Shown here: in pieces, positions 30,396 to 44,165 of the stretch
Position numbering within the stretch: position 1 is the stretch's first letter
Layout: the number at the start of each line of letters is the position of its first letter
From: Fagopyrum homotropicum
Taxonomy: Eukaryota; Streptophyta; Magnoliopsida; Caryophyllales; Polygonaceae
DNA: 64,000 nucleotides
Assembly (NCBI GenBank): GCA_033239125.1
Contig: BSWB01000003.1
Span: 131,616,320-131,680,319, forward strand
Reading direction: 5' to 3'
Notes under the pieces: generated by a model
The model's input: the letters and a program-made list of their open reading frames with translations, nothing else
The model's database searches: none
What the model was told of the DNA's origin: nothing
Translations under genes and position numbers: made by a program

Positions 30396-33277
30396 TGTAA
30401 TACCCGGAAACTTTTTTTTCCGTTATTTACTTTATCAACATAAATCTTATCATTTTATGTGAATTTATTGCACACAAAAAATGATAAAAGTTCACAATAA
30501 TTCCTTCTTTTGGCAATTCTATCATTTTATGTGGAGAGTTAATCACATAAAATGATTCTTACCAACTTCTATGATTTTATGTGTTGGATCATATAAAATA
30601 CTTCTTAAACCACTCTTACAAGACTAGTAGTATATGGCCCATGTGACAAGGCCATGATGCTATTTGACAAGCACTTGACAAGGTCACGGCAAGGCCATGG
30701 CAAGCCCATGACAAGGCCATCTGGGCTGCTTGGTTACTCACGTACAACCCAAGTGCATGCCTTCTGTTTGCTTATAGCCAGCCCACTCTTCACCTTGCTG
30801 TTGAACAAGCTCATTACCCACTCCATGGATCTAGCGCCTGCTGCCTACTCGAAGAAGGCGTCACACTTGCCATTCCAGCCACAACATACAAAATCCCATA
30901 ACTACATCCAATCCTAGAAGTCAGACGTTGAAGCTCTTCTGAATTTAGTCTTCCCTCTTCACGCAACCTCTTTTCTCGAGCCCTAACCTAGCCGCTCTTA
31001 TGTAGTGTGAACCCTAGAAGTCAGACGTTGAAGCTCTTCCCAGTAGACCGGTGGCAGGTAGGTGATAGACTTAGGAACGAGTGGTCTTCTTCTCTTCTGG
31101 TGGCCGTAGCGCAGGTAATGCTTCTCATTCCTTACTCCAGTGTACCTTTCTCACCGTCAAACATTGTTGATTCACTCCCTTACTTCTTCATCGGTCACAA
31201 GGTCCCTGAGAAGGGTGATTTCTCCAACAGGACACATAGAACAGGTCGTGTCCACGCAGACCATAGCTAAGCAAGTCTTCCCTTGCTGCGAAGGGACCTC
31301 GCTATAGCTAGTCCAGAACTTTGCCTCTGTCTCCAGTGTCGACGCTAGCCTTGGGGTGAGTCCTATCTCTATCTCTCTCCTTCATTCAGGGGCATACTAA
31401 ACTTGTAGATGTGACCTTGCCCCAGGTTCCGTCGCGCCTATGGAAGTTGAACACCTCCATTCGCATTGGCTTCGTCCTCAGAAGACCCCAAGTGGTAGCG
31501 ATCCGGTGAAGACCTAAGGATGGCAGGCGTCTACAGTTGCTAAGATCAACATTGCCTTCCTTCACTTCACTGTGTACATGAAGAGTGGCAATGCCTATAC
31601 CCTACCCGGACGTAGAGCGGCAATGTCGATCGAATCGGGTGCTACTATTAACCTTTCAAAAAAAGAAAAAAAGAAGAAGAGGGAGTAAAAGAGTAGGCAG
31701 TGGGACTCGAACTGTAAGCCTTTGGACATCTTCCTTTTTGGTTGTCCAAAAAGTTGGGTGAGCAGCCAACTTTAACCCTATATTATACCTTATATTTATC
31801 TTTCACCGTTCACATTTTGATATGTGGTCGATAGATATGCACACTTTGATGTATCAAAAGTTGGGATCGATCCAACGGTCGGATCTAGATTTACAAAGTT
31901 CCAAAGTAGGCTAGTTAGACAGTTTGGCAAAGATGCAAATTTTTGGCTAAGTATGGGAGATCTTGTGTTGAGGAGTCAACTTGGAATTTTTGTGTAGGAT
32001 TAGTATTTGTTCTTTTCTTATATTTGTTTCTTTTAGTGAGTGGAGTGCTTTGCATAGAAGGTTTAGGTATTTTATTTGGAATTTTTGGAGTTTTGTACTA
32101 GTGATTTATATTGAGTCAAAGTGGGATCCTTAGCGAGTTTCTTGGAAGTTACGAAGTTGGAAAAATTCTTCCAACTTAATAAGCCTTTATTTTGAGTTTT
32201 GATTTTGGGTTCCAAAGGATAGCTTGGAACTATGAGATAAAATTTTTTGGGTTTTGGAACTAGGGGTAAAATAGTCATTTAACCTTATGAGGGTATTTTG
32301 GTAACTTCTCATATGATAGACCTGAGTATCTTAGAAGTTGGAGACTTCTAAGAAAGTGGGATACATTATTGATCCACTTTCCTTTTATATCAGGAGGTTG
32401 AGTTCTTGCGATTGCGGACCGAGTTGAGATAACGATGATTGTGGTTTGATTTAGGTAAGTCCTTTGGGCTTTCTTAGTTGACTACTAGTTGTTAGTTGAA
32501 TGATGATAGTGGTGTGTGTTTATGTGTTTCATAATTATAAATTTCTTAGGAAGACCCTTATTATTATATGGCCCAAGTATATTTATAGCGGGCGGTGACA
32601 TCACTCACATCTCAGACATGAGGTTGGGAGGTTCTTTATACCCAGAATATGTAGGTACACGATGAGGTGCATCGGATTCATTCATGTTAGTACACGGTGA
32701 GGTGTATCGGATTCATTCATGTTGGTACATGGGGACAAAGGAGAGGTTTGATAATTCCTCGTGTCATAAAATAAGTTGTATTAGTAAAGTGGATGACTTA
32801 AATTAAGATAATAAATGAAATTATGTGAAAGCATGATGAGTGTATTGTTTCTTTTATGAGGTGTGTATATGCTATTATTATTCTTCTAAATTTTGGATAG
32901 TCAGTTAACTATTGTTTATTATGTTGTTTAGTTTTACTACAGGTTAGAGCTGATGCCAAGTGATCCAAAAGGTAATGGTCAGCCGGGTTTCTGTACTGAG
33001 TAGGATGGATTGGGTCGTTAATTATTAGTCTGTCTTTCTATTGTATATTGCTCTTAAAGAATTTGTCTCTAAGAGTTTTTGTTGGTTGTAGTCTTTTGTT
33101 TGTTGTAGTCTTTTGTTGCATTCATAACATTAAAATCCTATTTCTATTGATATTCGGTTTTCCTTTATTTGTGCCTTGTTATAAGATCTAGTAAAGTTAT
33201 TGTCAAACTAAGGTCGGGACCCATTGTGAGGTCCTAACCGATAACCCCCCCGAGTTTTGAGAGATTGGGGTGTTACA
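30396..33277 (+). mobile_element. Solo LTR of a chromovirus related to E1-E3
   Basis: It starts TGTAATACCCGG and ends TTGGGGTGTTACA, with AAACA on both sides, a perfect 5-bp target duplication. There is no internal region. Near the start are three diverged copies of the ATCATTTTATGTG palindrome (30439-30485, 30519-30555, 30568-30600). The putative intron donor AGGTAAGTCC is at 32453-32462 and the branch/acceptor GTTAACTATT...TTTAG near 32903-32931. This is the normal product of LTR-LTR recombination deleting one LTR and the interior. Confidence 0.9.
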
Positions 33278-36200
33278 AAACACCATTTGCCACTCATTAG
33301 TTGAAGCAAGTCAAATGTCATGACAAAGCATACCTAATACCATGCTACCTTTGTATTTATGACCTAACTCTCCTATTTTTATTAAAGCACAACATAATCA
33401 TGCATTTGCCTAGTTATGGTTTGGAGGAATATCCCCAATTCCTAGTGGTCTTCTCTATTGGTATTTGATCGTTGTCACTTGATACTTGGTATCCAAACCC
33501 CAAGCATCTTGATCACCCCTTTTTCCCTTTCTTTTACACATTATTTTGCCTTATTGGTTGAGTTTGAGATGAAGTCGGGACATACATAGTCTCTTGGGGT
33601 TTGACCCGATGTGTAACATTATATACTTACATTGATACGATCGTGCACTTGCGGTAACATGTGATTTGTGTGTGTCACTACACCTCACATCAACTAATAT
33701 AGCCAATGAAACTGTTAGGGTAACTCAAATGTCTTAAAAACAAATTGAGCAATAATTACATAGTGCACGATCTTCAACTAAGGGCGCACGAATGTGTGTG
33801 TAGACAAAATTTGCATGCTTTCTACCACATGAACGTGTGTTTGGGCTTGCACGAAAGTGTAGATGTCTTGCACGAGCGGATCATTGGCACACGATCCCCC
33901 CTTGTAAATTTCTCTATCTACTTGCTAGTCTTCGGCCAAGGTCTCGCTCCATCACGAGTCCCTTGCACCAAGTCTTTTACGACCCATCCTTAACGCCTCG
34001 ACCATACACCGAAACACTCTTGAAAATAAAACGAGTGTAGACTTCCATATTAAAAACGTAACCTAGTAATGAAGTATACAACTCGTGTCAAACTATGCAA
34101 AAACTAATCCTAAATGCATGATCTACAACCTAATGAATGCAAGTTATCGTCATTTGTGGTAAATTTGATGTCAGGATCTGTAGTCCGGATCGTATCAATA
34201 ACACTTTCCCCTTTTACGCATGTGAAGTAGGCAAGATCTAAGGATTGTACTTAAACGAAACCACTTACAATTGTGTTTGGCTTTGTAACCGTGTAATTTC
34301 TAGTCAATTCATCGATGAAATCATATTCTAAGTCTTCATCCTCTATTGGCATTGACACTTTTAGGGTTGAGGTATTGGCCATATGGGCCATAGAATGAGC
34401 AACACATTGTAAGCATGTTGTGGATGTGCCTTGGAAAATGAGTTTCATCATTGACTCCACCTCAGGTGGTATCTATTCTCTTAAAGATCCGATATTCTTC
34501 ATTTTCCTACATAATTCCAACATAAACGAAAATTGTATCAATACAAAAGGAAAATAAAGGAAATGTACTCAACTAATATATTGTTTCACCATACCTGCAA
34601 CTTTCATGCCCACTAAAGTGCATTCGCGTAATGCATTGTTTCTCATAGTCTCATACTCTCATCCTAACGCAGTCTCATCGTATTTCAAGGTCAACCACAA
34701 TTTTCATACCTTGCTCTTGTTAAAGTAATTGTAATTTAACGTATCCTTCTTGCAGTTCATATTCGTCCTCTCTTCAAATTTTTATGTCAAAAAAATCCAA
34801 CGGAAACCAGTCTTCTCGTTTTGCCTTAAGTAGTCAATAAGCATTTTCTAAAATCAATAAACATTTTTTTAAAAACTCTAAGAGCATTTGTCTACACAAA
34901 GGACTTTTTCCCCATAAGCTTTACAACGTAATTGTTCTAAAAAATTTTATCTGAAACAATATATGCTTGAAAAACAGCATATACCTCAAACAAAATATAT
35001 ATAGTGAGTTGACTTAGAATAATGCACATAATACTTTGTTAATCACATTCGGTCTAAACTAACTTATGTTACATGATGAAACAAGGTCCAATTGCCCCGT
35101 CAATAAACACAACATAAACTCTAGTAGTAACTCAATACATGTAGTTCAAAATAACCATGAACTAAATACTAAACTTGACCATAAAAAAATCAAGCTAGAT
35201 GAGGATTGTATCTTTTTTCAAACAAACGGTAGTAAGTAGGCTTGTGAGATTATATACTTAAGCCCCGATACGTATTATGTTATTCAATAGAAGTAGAATA
35301 TGCTTGAAATTAAGAGAACAAAGTTGGAGTAATAACGAAATGTACTCGGACATTGCAAAAACCGAAACATGAGTGACATAAACATTCTTAGAGTCACAAA
35401 GATGCTTAGTAAACTACGAAAAAAGTTATGAAATAATCTCGTCAAGGAATCACCAACAAACGGATGGAGGAAGAGGATTAACATCATCTTTCAAGAAACA
35501 TTGAGATTCACAAAGGGATCGAAGCAGTGAAAACGAATTGCACTTAAAATCTGCACAAACCGAAAACATCCAAAAATCAAAAGACTAGTACAAAACATCA
35601 ATTTCTTGGGATAAATTTTAGGGTGTTAGATAAAAATGCCATAACAATTAAAGATGCTCGGGATTTATAAACAAAACTCCCATGAAAGTAATATTGTTTT
35701 AATTTTTGAAAAAATTAATTAAACTCTTGGGACTTTTTCATTTTCCTCCCTAGAAAATGTAAATAATCTAAAACCCCCGAGAAAGCTCTAAAATACTATG
35801 CAGCTACGTCATACCTCTCTCTCCCCAATAGCCAAAAAAAGCTATCTCCTCATTTATCGTACTTCTCCGCCCCAAGCCCTCTACTCTAGAAACCCTCTAC
35901 TCCCCGAAACCCTCATTTATTTGTGGATCTGAAAATGGAGAGCCCTTTACCGACTCTTTTACTCGTTACTTTGATTCTCGTCAGGATTGAGCAGGTTAAT
36001 TAGAGGATTGGGAGGATAAAGAGTCGTGATGAGATGGATATGCGTGAAAAACCAACTACTCTAGTTCGTAATAGGTTTTAATTTAGTGTTTTTGAACCTT
36101 TTTCCTTTTTATTTTTATGTGTTATTGCGTATTAGATTTTGATTAAGCTTTGTTGAACAATGTACACAAGAAGGATGTGAAGCTTTATCATGTGCACTTT

Positions 36201-37403
36201 GTAATGTACATGACAAAGATGCAATGCAAGTAATTTAAGCTACTAGCGTGTGAAGTTTATGCTTTCATAGTTCCACGTCCTTTAATTCCTTATTTGCCTT
36301 TTCATTTTTTGTAGGTTTACAGGTATATAGTCTTTCTCAATGTTGCCTTCATAATAATGTTTGTTTATCATGATGGAGATTATAATGTTTAACTCTTGCA
36401 TTGTTGAAATGTGTAGACGATTCAAAGTCAGTGTCCCTTCTAACAATATTGAGGTGATCGGGCTGTTGATGAATCTAGGTTTGCAAATTCATGGTTTTTT
36501 GCTTTTTCATTTTTCGTATGGTAACCCCTGTATTGCTTATTATGAATCCACGAATTAGGATTAGTATAGAAGAAGCTCTAGGCACGATTATTTTGCTACA
36601 TTCATTATTGTCGTTGAAAAAGTGAGGCTTATCAAGCAACAGATGAACTGAATTGCAAATTCCTGATTATTTTTGGCAGGTTTTGTGATTGTAGGTTTTA
36701 CTCTCATATTCAAGTAATTGATCCAAATATGTACAGGAAGATATTGTTGTTATATTCAAGAAGACAAACAAGGATAAATCTGGGATACTCACAGTCAAAG
36801 AACTACATAAAGGAGAGGAGAGAACCTCCAACAAAAAACCCTAACCACTAGTTTTCTTCTATTCTTCATGGAAAAAACCTAGCCGTCGGACTTTCAAAAG
36901 GCCTACCCACCAAGCAGCTAACATCTCTATTCCACTTCCATATTGGATATGTGCTCATTTTTCCGGCCATGAACCCCAATTCCGTCAACTCTGAAGCCGA
37001 CCAACCCCCCTTACCACCCAAGACCCCGTACTCGGCGATACAACCAAACTCAAGCCCCTTCTTGTCCAAAGACTCTGCTACTCGAGGAGATCTAACAATC
37101 TTTGGCACCAAGTGAAGGCTTTATGTGCCGTCGTCCCCAGATCCAAACTCAATCTCCACCCTCTCAAGATTTGGGTATTCTTCCTCAAATTCCTATTATG
37201 TTTCCAACTACCCTCTGTTGCTTTCTCTAGGTGCCCCCTCTCCTGTTGAAGCCATGGTTTCCGTTGGCTCGAAGTGGACCAGTGGATCCTTTTTTTGTAT
37301 GAAAGGTGTCTTAGTACCCCTGTCTCCGCCATGAACTAGTTTTTGTGCATTCTCTAGTGGATCTTGCAAGATCTATAGAAGAAATCTGCATCAAAATGTT
37401 AAG
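33278..37403. other. AT-rich DNA without assignable features
   Basis: The first 400 bp continue the relic split by the solo LTR. The target site itself is a near hairpin (CAACTAATGAGTG before, CACTCATTAGTTG after). 34000-35600 is AT-rich with no domain. 35620-35790 has CTCGGGA/CCCGAGA words a little like the CACTA end at 62300-62601. 35880-36700 has a UTR-like start (AACCCTCATTTATTTG, then ATG at 35935) but the frame stops after about 22 codons. Minus-strand frames at 36866-37332 are unrecognised. I cannot support a gene. Confidence 0.4.
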
Positions 37404-38166
37404 CTTATTGTAATACCCGAAAAATAAAATAAAATAAAATTTAAACTCCGTTGAATACCGGATCAAACCGGATACCGATCCGCAAACTTTTAGCCTTTTA
37501 AATAATATAAAACGATGATAAATTATATCATTTTATGTGACCTTGATTCACATAAAATGATAATTTATATAACCGTAAATAATTCCGCACTTCTTAAAAA
37601 CCGAAGAGCGGTTCAGTGTGAATAACGATTTATTCGTTGAGCTCATTTTTAACTAGATGAGCAGGCCCATCGGAGTAGGCCCACTAAAATTACCCAGCCG
37701 GCCCAACACTTACCTTAAACCTAATTCTAATTTTAACCTAATCTCCTTCTTAAACTAATCTAATGACATAACCCTAAATAACCTCACGTACTTACCTCTT
37801 CTTCGTTCTTCTGCACAACCGGCACCAACAAGTTCGGCTCTCGGCAACTGCAACTGAGGGAAACGCCACCCATCTCACCGTCTTTTTGCGCAGCCCACAC
37901 CGCCGAGTCGGAGAAGCGCCGGGAATTCAGAGGGCCACGCCGGACCCGGCTCGACCTGCTGTAGTGACGCCAAAACCACCTATTTTGCACTCCAGGCGGT
38001 TGAACATCTCTAGTGGGCACGAGATAGGGGCGGACTGCTGAGCCGTCCACCACCGGTCCGCCACAGGGAAGCCGGGACGCTGCTGGAGTCGATGCAACAG
38101 GTGAGGGTGCTGGTGCCTTCCTTCTCCTTACCCTCTATCGTTTACTCTTGTACGCCGTAACCGTCC

Positions 38167-38330
38167 GCCCTTGCAACAGCCGTGAGACCTCATTCCACAG
38201 CAGCAATCCACAGCAGCAACCCTTGCAACAGCCCGTGAGACCTCATTCCACAGCAGCAATCCACAGCAGCAGCCCTTGCAACAACCCGTGAGACCTCATT
38301 CCACAACAGCAGTCCGACGCAGCAGCCCGC
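38167..38330 (+). repeat. Minisatellite of about 52 bp in the E2 LTR
   Basis: Three units starting CCTTGCAACA, followed by (C)CGTGAGACCTCATTCCACA and CAGCAG/CAACAG runs. In the 3' LTR (45143-45290) the middle unit is about 12 bp shorter. Open frames across this block are not conserved as genes. Confidence 0.8.
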
Positions 38331-39318
38331 AGCCCCTCTGCAGCCAGCGCCGGAAGCCAATGCCGGGTCTTCCTCCTTGCCGACCTGTAGCGAGTAAGCA
38401 ACCCTCTCTTCTGCATATAGTATTGTTAGGATGTACGTTTGTTTTGTGTGCTGAATGAGAGTGGTGTAGGTTAGAAAATGTTGAACAAATGTATGTTAAG
38501 GGAGTAGTGTAGGCTGGAGTTAGGAAGACTGAAGAGGGGTTCGAACTTGAGACCTTCAGACCATGGTAAATAAGAGAGACTGCTGATAGTGAGACTCAAA
38601 CTTAGGACCTTACTCTTCTTAAGAAAATTTCAATTTTGTGAGCTGAAACTGCTAACTTTGAACCCGTTTTTGGATACCTTAGAATGAACACCCACCGTTG
38701 AATTTTTAATATGTTGTAGATTAAAATACGTAGTTTACTGTGTTAAAATTTGAGAGAAAGTTAACGGTCGGATTGGGATTTACGAGGTCCTAAAGTAAGA
38801 CAGTTGGGCTGTTTTTACAACATAGGAAAATTGACTAAGTATGAGAAACTTCAGCTTTTATCTCAACTTTGGAGATTTATGAGAGAGTTGTGGTTAAGTA
38901 TTTTTGTGAGATCTTTACCCCTATGTTTAGTATGTATATCATATAGGAGCTAGGATTTATTTTGGGATTTTATCTCCTTATCCAAGCCGTGTAGATGAAC
39001 CCAAAGTCCAACCGTAACGACTTTTGTGTAAACTAAAAATGTTGGGTAACTCTTATAAATCCTTACCAAACTTTTCAATGAGAACTAGATTATGGACATA
39101 GGTTCTAAAAGAAAATATTAGAACTAAATGATTGACTTTGAGAATTTTCGGCACTAAGGGTAAAATGGTCTTTTACCGTAAGAGAGCTTTTTCCGTAATT
39201 CCTTCGCATGAGGTTGGACATCTGGATGTGATTTTGATCCACATGCCTTATTTGACAAGCGTTTGAGTTACCACGGGTTCGGACCGAGTTGAGATTTGGG
39301 AAAACGATTTTGATCAAG

Positions 39319-39761
39319 GTAAGTCCTTGCGACTTACTTAGTTGGTTTCTGGATATTAGTTGGGTGATAATGGTTGTGTGTGTACAATGTGTGTTATAAT
39401 AAATAACAACTTATTAGGACGACCGTGGTTATTATGTGTTAAGGCCCAAGTGTATGTATAACGGGCCGTGACATCACTGCCCAGCTCTGCCAGGAGACTG
39501 TGAGGTTCTCTATACCCAGACCATACAGGTACACGGTGAGATGCATTGGATCCACTCCTGATGGGTACACGGGGGCGGAGGCGAGGTTTGGGAATCCCTC
39601 GTGTCACAAAATAAGTATCATTAGAGTGAATGACTTAAATGAAGATAATAAATGGATTGTTTCAAAGCATGATGAGTGTTTATTATTTTATGTGTGTGTG
39701 TGCTATTATTATGTTTCTAATGTTTAGATAACTAGATAATGGTTGTTTTGTTGTGGTTTTA
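39319..39761 (+). other. Putative intron within the E2 5' LTR
   Basis: The donor AAG/GTAAGTCC, with the overlapping TAAGTC-CTTGC-GACTTA stem-loop, the CTAGATAATGG branch region and TTTTAG ending at 39761 match the layout in E1. A second acceptor candidate, CAGCAG, ends at 39773. In the 3' LTR the donor is at 46281. Confidence 0.4.
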
Positions 39762-40089
39762 GATTTACAGCAGGTTAGAACAGCAGCTGAGTGATCCGGA
39801 AGTAGTGGTCAGCCGGATCTTCGTACTCCTTAGAGTGGGGGTTTGGGTTGTTGCTTTGTTGTCTTTTCCTTTGTTAAGACAATTAGTCTTTTCCGTTGTT
39901 TAAGTACGATAGGCTGTTAGACTTCGTTGCATTCATCCTTTTACAATTATATTTTTATGAATTTCGGTATTTCTTATTTGTGTCTTGTTGCAAGATCCTA
40001 GTAATATTGTTGTCCAACTGAGGTCGGGACCTATTGTGAGGTCCTAACCAGTAATGTCCCAAGTTCTGAGAATTCGGGGTGTTACAACA

Positions 40090-40101
40090 TGGTATCAGAG
40101 C
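40090..40101 (+). other. E2 primer-binding site (tRNA-iMet)
   Basis: TGGTATCAGAGC three bases after the LTR end, identical to E1 in sequence and position. Confidence 0.95.
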
Positions 40102-40309
40102 TCTAGGTTGGCAACAATGACACTTGAAATCTTCTGAAAGACCGAATAAGTATTTAAGCAGAACCCAAAAAGGGATCTGAGTTTTAAAAAGGACTTTTGA
40201 TTTTCAAATGCATGCATAGACTGGTTGGGGATAGAAAAGTACGGCTGACCACCACTACTACCGCGGATCTCAGTATGCTTAGTATGGACTTTAGGTTTTA
40301 CTTTAGATT

Positions 40310-43300
40310 GGACTTATTAGGTTGATTATAAAGATATGTAGTATAAATAAATATATGCCGAAGATTAGTAGAAATTGTAGTTATGTTATGTCCTTAACGG
40401 AGATAACATAATGAGTTCTCACCCCTTTGACACAGCTAAGTAGATTTTGAAGGGTGTCAACGTGAGAATTAATATGCACATCTTATGTGCATTAGGGTAG
40501 ACGCACGACGGACAACTCCTTCAAACTTGTTAAGGAACGTCGAGACGGAAAAGTGAAGACTAAAAGACAACACCAATGACGAAGACAAGAAGGGAACCCC
40601 GAGTCAACTCAATAGGACCAAATGAAGAAAATACATGAGAGTAGTTCCGGAAAAGCGTTTGATGACCGACAAATATACGAATTTGAAGAGACAACCCATT
40701 GGTTCTTTCAAGTGTGGTGTAAAGCAACGTTACAAACAAAGCGGATATTTTCAGAAAAACACATGGGCATGAAAGTCAAGGTGAAGTATAGTAGCGATCC
40801 AGACAAGAGGTATTGAATCTAAGCTTACCGACGGATAGAAGGTGAAAGTTTGAAGCTAGAAGCAGAGCGGAATATGATCACTTTCGACAAGCTACTTTCC
40901 ACTACAATCAGGATGGGAAACCGAGACAATCATAAGAGTAGGACTTGAGATAAGATACATTGTCCATCCCAATACGAAGAATCAAAGAGCCGCACAATGA
41001 AAACTTACAGTTTGCTAGAAAGTGGAAGGTAAAATTCATAAACATGGAGGTGAAGTGACTTTCTAGAAGGCACGAGAGTCCATAGAATAAGGTTCTGACC
41101 CAGATATGGAAGACTAAAGGAGTACAAAGATGGAAATTTACAATGGAGCTTAAGGCCGAAAGATAGATATCATAACTAGGGAGACATATTGACTTCTTCA
41201 AGATACGAAAATTTTGAAAGAAGTCCCGACACATGTATTAAAGAGGGTAGAAGCCTTTAACGGATATAACGGATTTTCATAAACGCAATGTTACAAAACA
41301 ACGAAGGGGGAAAAGTAAGTGAGAATGATTTGGGTAGACTTAAGAGTCCAACATGACCTCTCACTTAACACGGGACTCGGTTACCGACACCAACGGTTCA
41401 TACAAGAGAAACCGCAAGTGGATGGAAATTTAGATCCAAGGATTTACAAAGACGCGTCTACAAGCTATCGGGAAGAATTGATAAACCGCTATAGTTGACA
41501 TATGAGTAACACAACTGCACTCGGGCAAAGTGATCAAATAGAGAGAAAGAAAGGGATAGATCGTGGAAGGAGCTAAAGGTGTATACACGGATAAACTTGA
41601 ATGAATAACTTTTCACCCAATATATCCACATCGAGGTAAATAGAAGAAAAGTAAGTCTATGATCTTGTAGAAGATCAACTATAGACTATCTAGTAACAAC
41701 TGAGGATTTACGTATATGGGAGACTATGGAGGACTAGTCGGAAGATAATACCAGTGGAATTATAAGAGAAAATGATTGGTATATAGAGGATCTTTACAAG
41801 AGATCAACGGTGACAATGGTGAAGTTTAAACGATACAAGTACTAATACCTTAATAGTAACATAGAACGAGTTCAAACCAGTAACTTTAGGTTAAGAAGTT
41901 AAGGAGAAGATTTGGACGGTCGGAAATGACTCCTTAGATCATTAAAGAGATAAAGGAAATGGTTGTGAGCAGTTGCCTGCCTACGGGCTAAGAAAAGAGT
42001 GATCACAATAAGGATGGATGTGTAAAAAGGACTAGAAGAGTAAGAAGAAACTGGTGAATTTGACCATATCCTACGTCAATCAAGACAGGGGGTTTTTAAC
42101 ATTCCACATAAATAGGAATGATGGGGCCCGACTCCCTGAGAGTTTCAAAGGGAGCCTTTGTGACTAAAGACGTAACACGGAAAAACTAGAGTTAGAGAGG
42201 CGGCACAAACATAGAGTTTTTTTTTTTGACTTAGTGTCGTGGTGGTTTGTCTTGTCGAGTTGGGAGGTAGTTGTAGGTAGAGTATACACTTTGGGTTGAA
42301 TAGACATGAGAAAGAGTAATATTGAAAGACTAAAGGTTGTTATATGGATTCGATGTCACGTCAGTAAGATAGATACCGAGAAGTGTTTATATAAGAGCTT
42401 AGGAAGAAATGGTGGTATTCCAATGCAAATTCAATTTAATCGTGATAACTCAGTGATATGTAGATGGGTGAGTAGTTGTGAAACCGCGTACTCATAGGGG
42501 TATGAAGACTTAGAGAAGATAAGCGGCAGGAGTATAGGACTACATAGTAAGATGTGAGTCGGGAGATCGGATTTTCGGAAGAAGTCACCTACAAGTGATG
42601 TTCCTATACAAATGATATCAAGAGATGTTCAACAAAAGTCATATATCAAAGAAGCAGTCTGGCTAAATCTAAATAACGTGTGGAGATGAGGATGCGTCTA
42701 TGAAATCTCTGCAAAAATGCAAGATGACTGGAGTTTCAACACTGAATGAGTAGTAATGATCAGCTAACGGTTAGAGACCAATTCGGACAAAGAAAATGAA
42801 TAAGATTAGTCGCCTAGTAGAATAGGTGACAAGACAAGCATCAAACCATCCTGTAGTTAGTATTACTGTTGTGATGTGTTTTGAAGTAAGCGTGTGACCG
42901 CACCTCAAGAATCGGGAGCTAAACCGAAAACTACATGTCAAGATGGTAAATAGGTTAGAGTAATGACTTGTAAGTCAACGTGATGTACTCCTCAGTTGGA
43001 AGTCAAAAGGATGGTTAAAGGATCACCACATTGAGTAGTCCTAACGAGTAATAACTTGAGTTTTGGATAAGACATAAGTGAATTCCGAAAGGTTCCACAG
43101 ACACACGTTCCAATCCTTCCAAGGAGAAGTGACCGGGGAGTTAAGTTACTAAGGGGTTATCTAGACTATTTGTGAAGCTGTATGGGGGTCAGAGACCATA
43201 GTTTGATCTATATGGACAATTTATCTCGAGGTTTCGGACAACCAGTACTCACGGGTAGAGTACAAGTCCTCCCTTTACTATAGTAAATCATCTATAGACA

Positions 43301-43900
43301 GAAGGTTTGTTTGAACAGGATCTTGCCGTTATTAGAAAAGAAATTACATGCGAAGAGTTGGTAAATTATCATGACTAACGGAAGACGTCATTATGATTAA
43401 TGGGTGACAATAGATTGATCAGAGTAGCGCAGCGGAAGCATGGTGGGCCCATAACCCATAGAACATAAAACTCAATGTTATGTCCATTGTGCCTCAAGTT
43501 AAGGATTTATAGATTATATGCAAATGTACGCATGGAGTGTACTTTGGGTTATATCAAGTAGAAAGCCTGACCAAAGGCATATAACAATTCATTTACGGAG
43601 AGACGATCCGATTAAGTCGTATTAGAAAGACAAGACCAAACGAGTTGTCTTACATATAACATCAGGCACTTAGTAAAGTGCCGGGATATGTGTAAGATCG
43701 TTATTATAGCAATTATAGTCGGGATTTTTCCGAAAGATTAAAATTAAGGAGATTCAGTGGACGAGAGCAAGTTCTTATATTTTGGCTAGAGTCATCAAAA
43801 GTGTTCAGAAGTAAGTTGAGGAATGTATTCTTCTAAGATCCTAAAGTAGATTGAGAGGTTATTTATCAACCAAACACTTCTACCCAGAGTTCACAAGTAA
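40310..43900 (+). other. E2 non-coding core replacing gag-pol
   Basis: About 3.6 kb in place of the 4.9-kb gag-pol of relatives. The plus strand looks visibly purine-rich (many GAAG, AAGA, GGAT words) and has stops throughout. The longest frames (40622-40816 plus, 40908-41234 minus, 42306-42497 plus) show no known motif. It contains no LTRs or inverted termini that would mark a simple nested insertion. It may be captured host DNA or a rapidly evolved packaging/spacer region. Confidence 0.6.
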
Positions 43901-43902
43901 TA

Positions 43903-44165
43903 GTTAAGGGGCTACATATTAGGCCGGGACATGTCATCAAAGATGAGGATCTGAGAGTTGAGCCTGACCACACTTTTGTAGAGTACCCCGTAGCTGTCCT
44001 GGAACACAATACTAAACGTCTGCGGTCCAAGGAGATACCGATGTTGAGGATCCAGTAATCTAGAAGAGGAGCCGATGAGGCCACTTGGAAGATAGAGGAG
44101 AGTATTAGACGTAATTATCCCGAGTTCTTTGCGGGGTTAGATGTCACTTTTGTATCGACGAGTTA
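43903..44165 (+). pseudogene. E2 chromodomain remnant
   Basis: The frame reads GHVIKDEDLRVEPDHTFVEY, LEHNTKRLRSKEIPMLRIQ, a TAA stop where E1 and E3 have Trp, then SRRGADEATWKIEESIRRNYPEFFAGL. It is about 80-85% similar to the E1 and E3 chromodomain tail. It is the only recognisable protein remnant in E2. Retention of this 3' segment probably reflects cis-acting sequence near the polypurine tract, not the protein. Confidence 0.85.

Larger units (their letters stand above)
37409..40086 (+). repeat. 5' LTR of E2
   Basis: 2.68 kb. It begins with an ATAAA pentamer run, then the palindrome around TATCATTTTATGTGA (37526-37562), a GC-rich block (37790-38400) with a CAG-rich minisatellite, the putative intron donor AAGGTAAGTCC (GT at 39319) and the branch/acceptor near 39731-39761. 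The pentamer run is two units longer in the 3' LTR. Confidence 0.95.

Noticed and set aside
34251..34460. Minus-strand frame with VAHSMAHMANT, a little like the tail of LINE RNase H domains
   Set aside because: Only one short weak motif; surrounding residues do not fit.
36361..36558. Possible small gene near 35935-36560
   Set aside because: Frames are short, no splice structure or domain, and no conserved motif.
38530..38620. tRNA-like T-loop/B-box words (GGTTCGAACTTGAGACC) in the E2 LTR
   Set aside because: No cloverleaf or A box can be drawn around them; repeated in the 3' LTR as part of the LTR.
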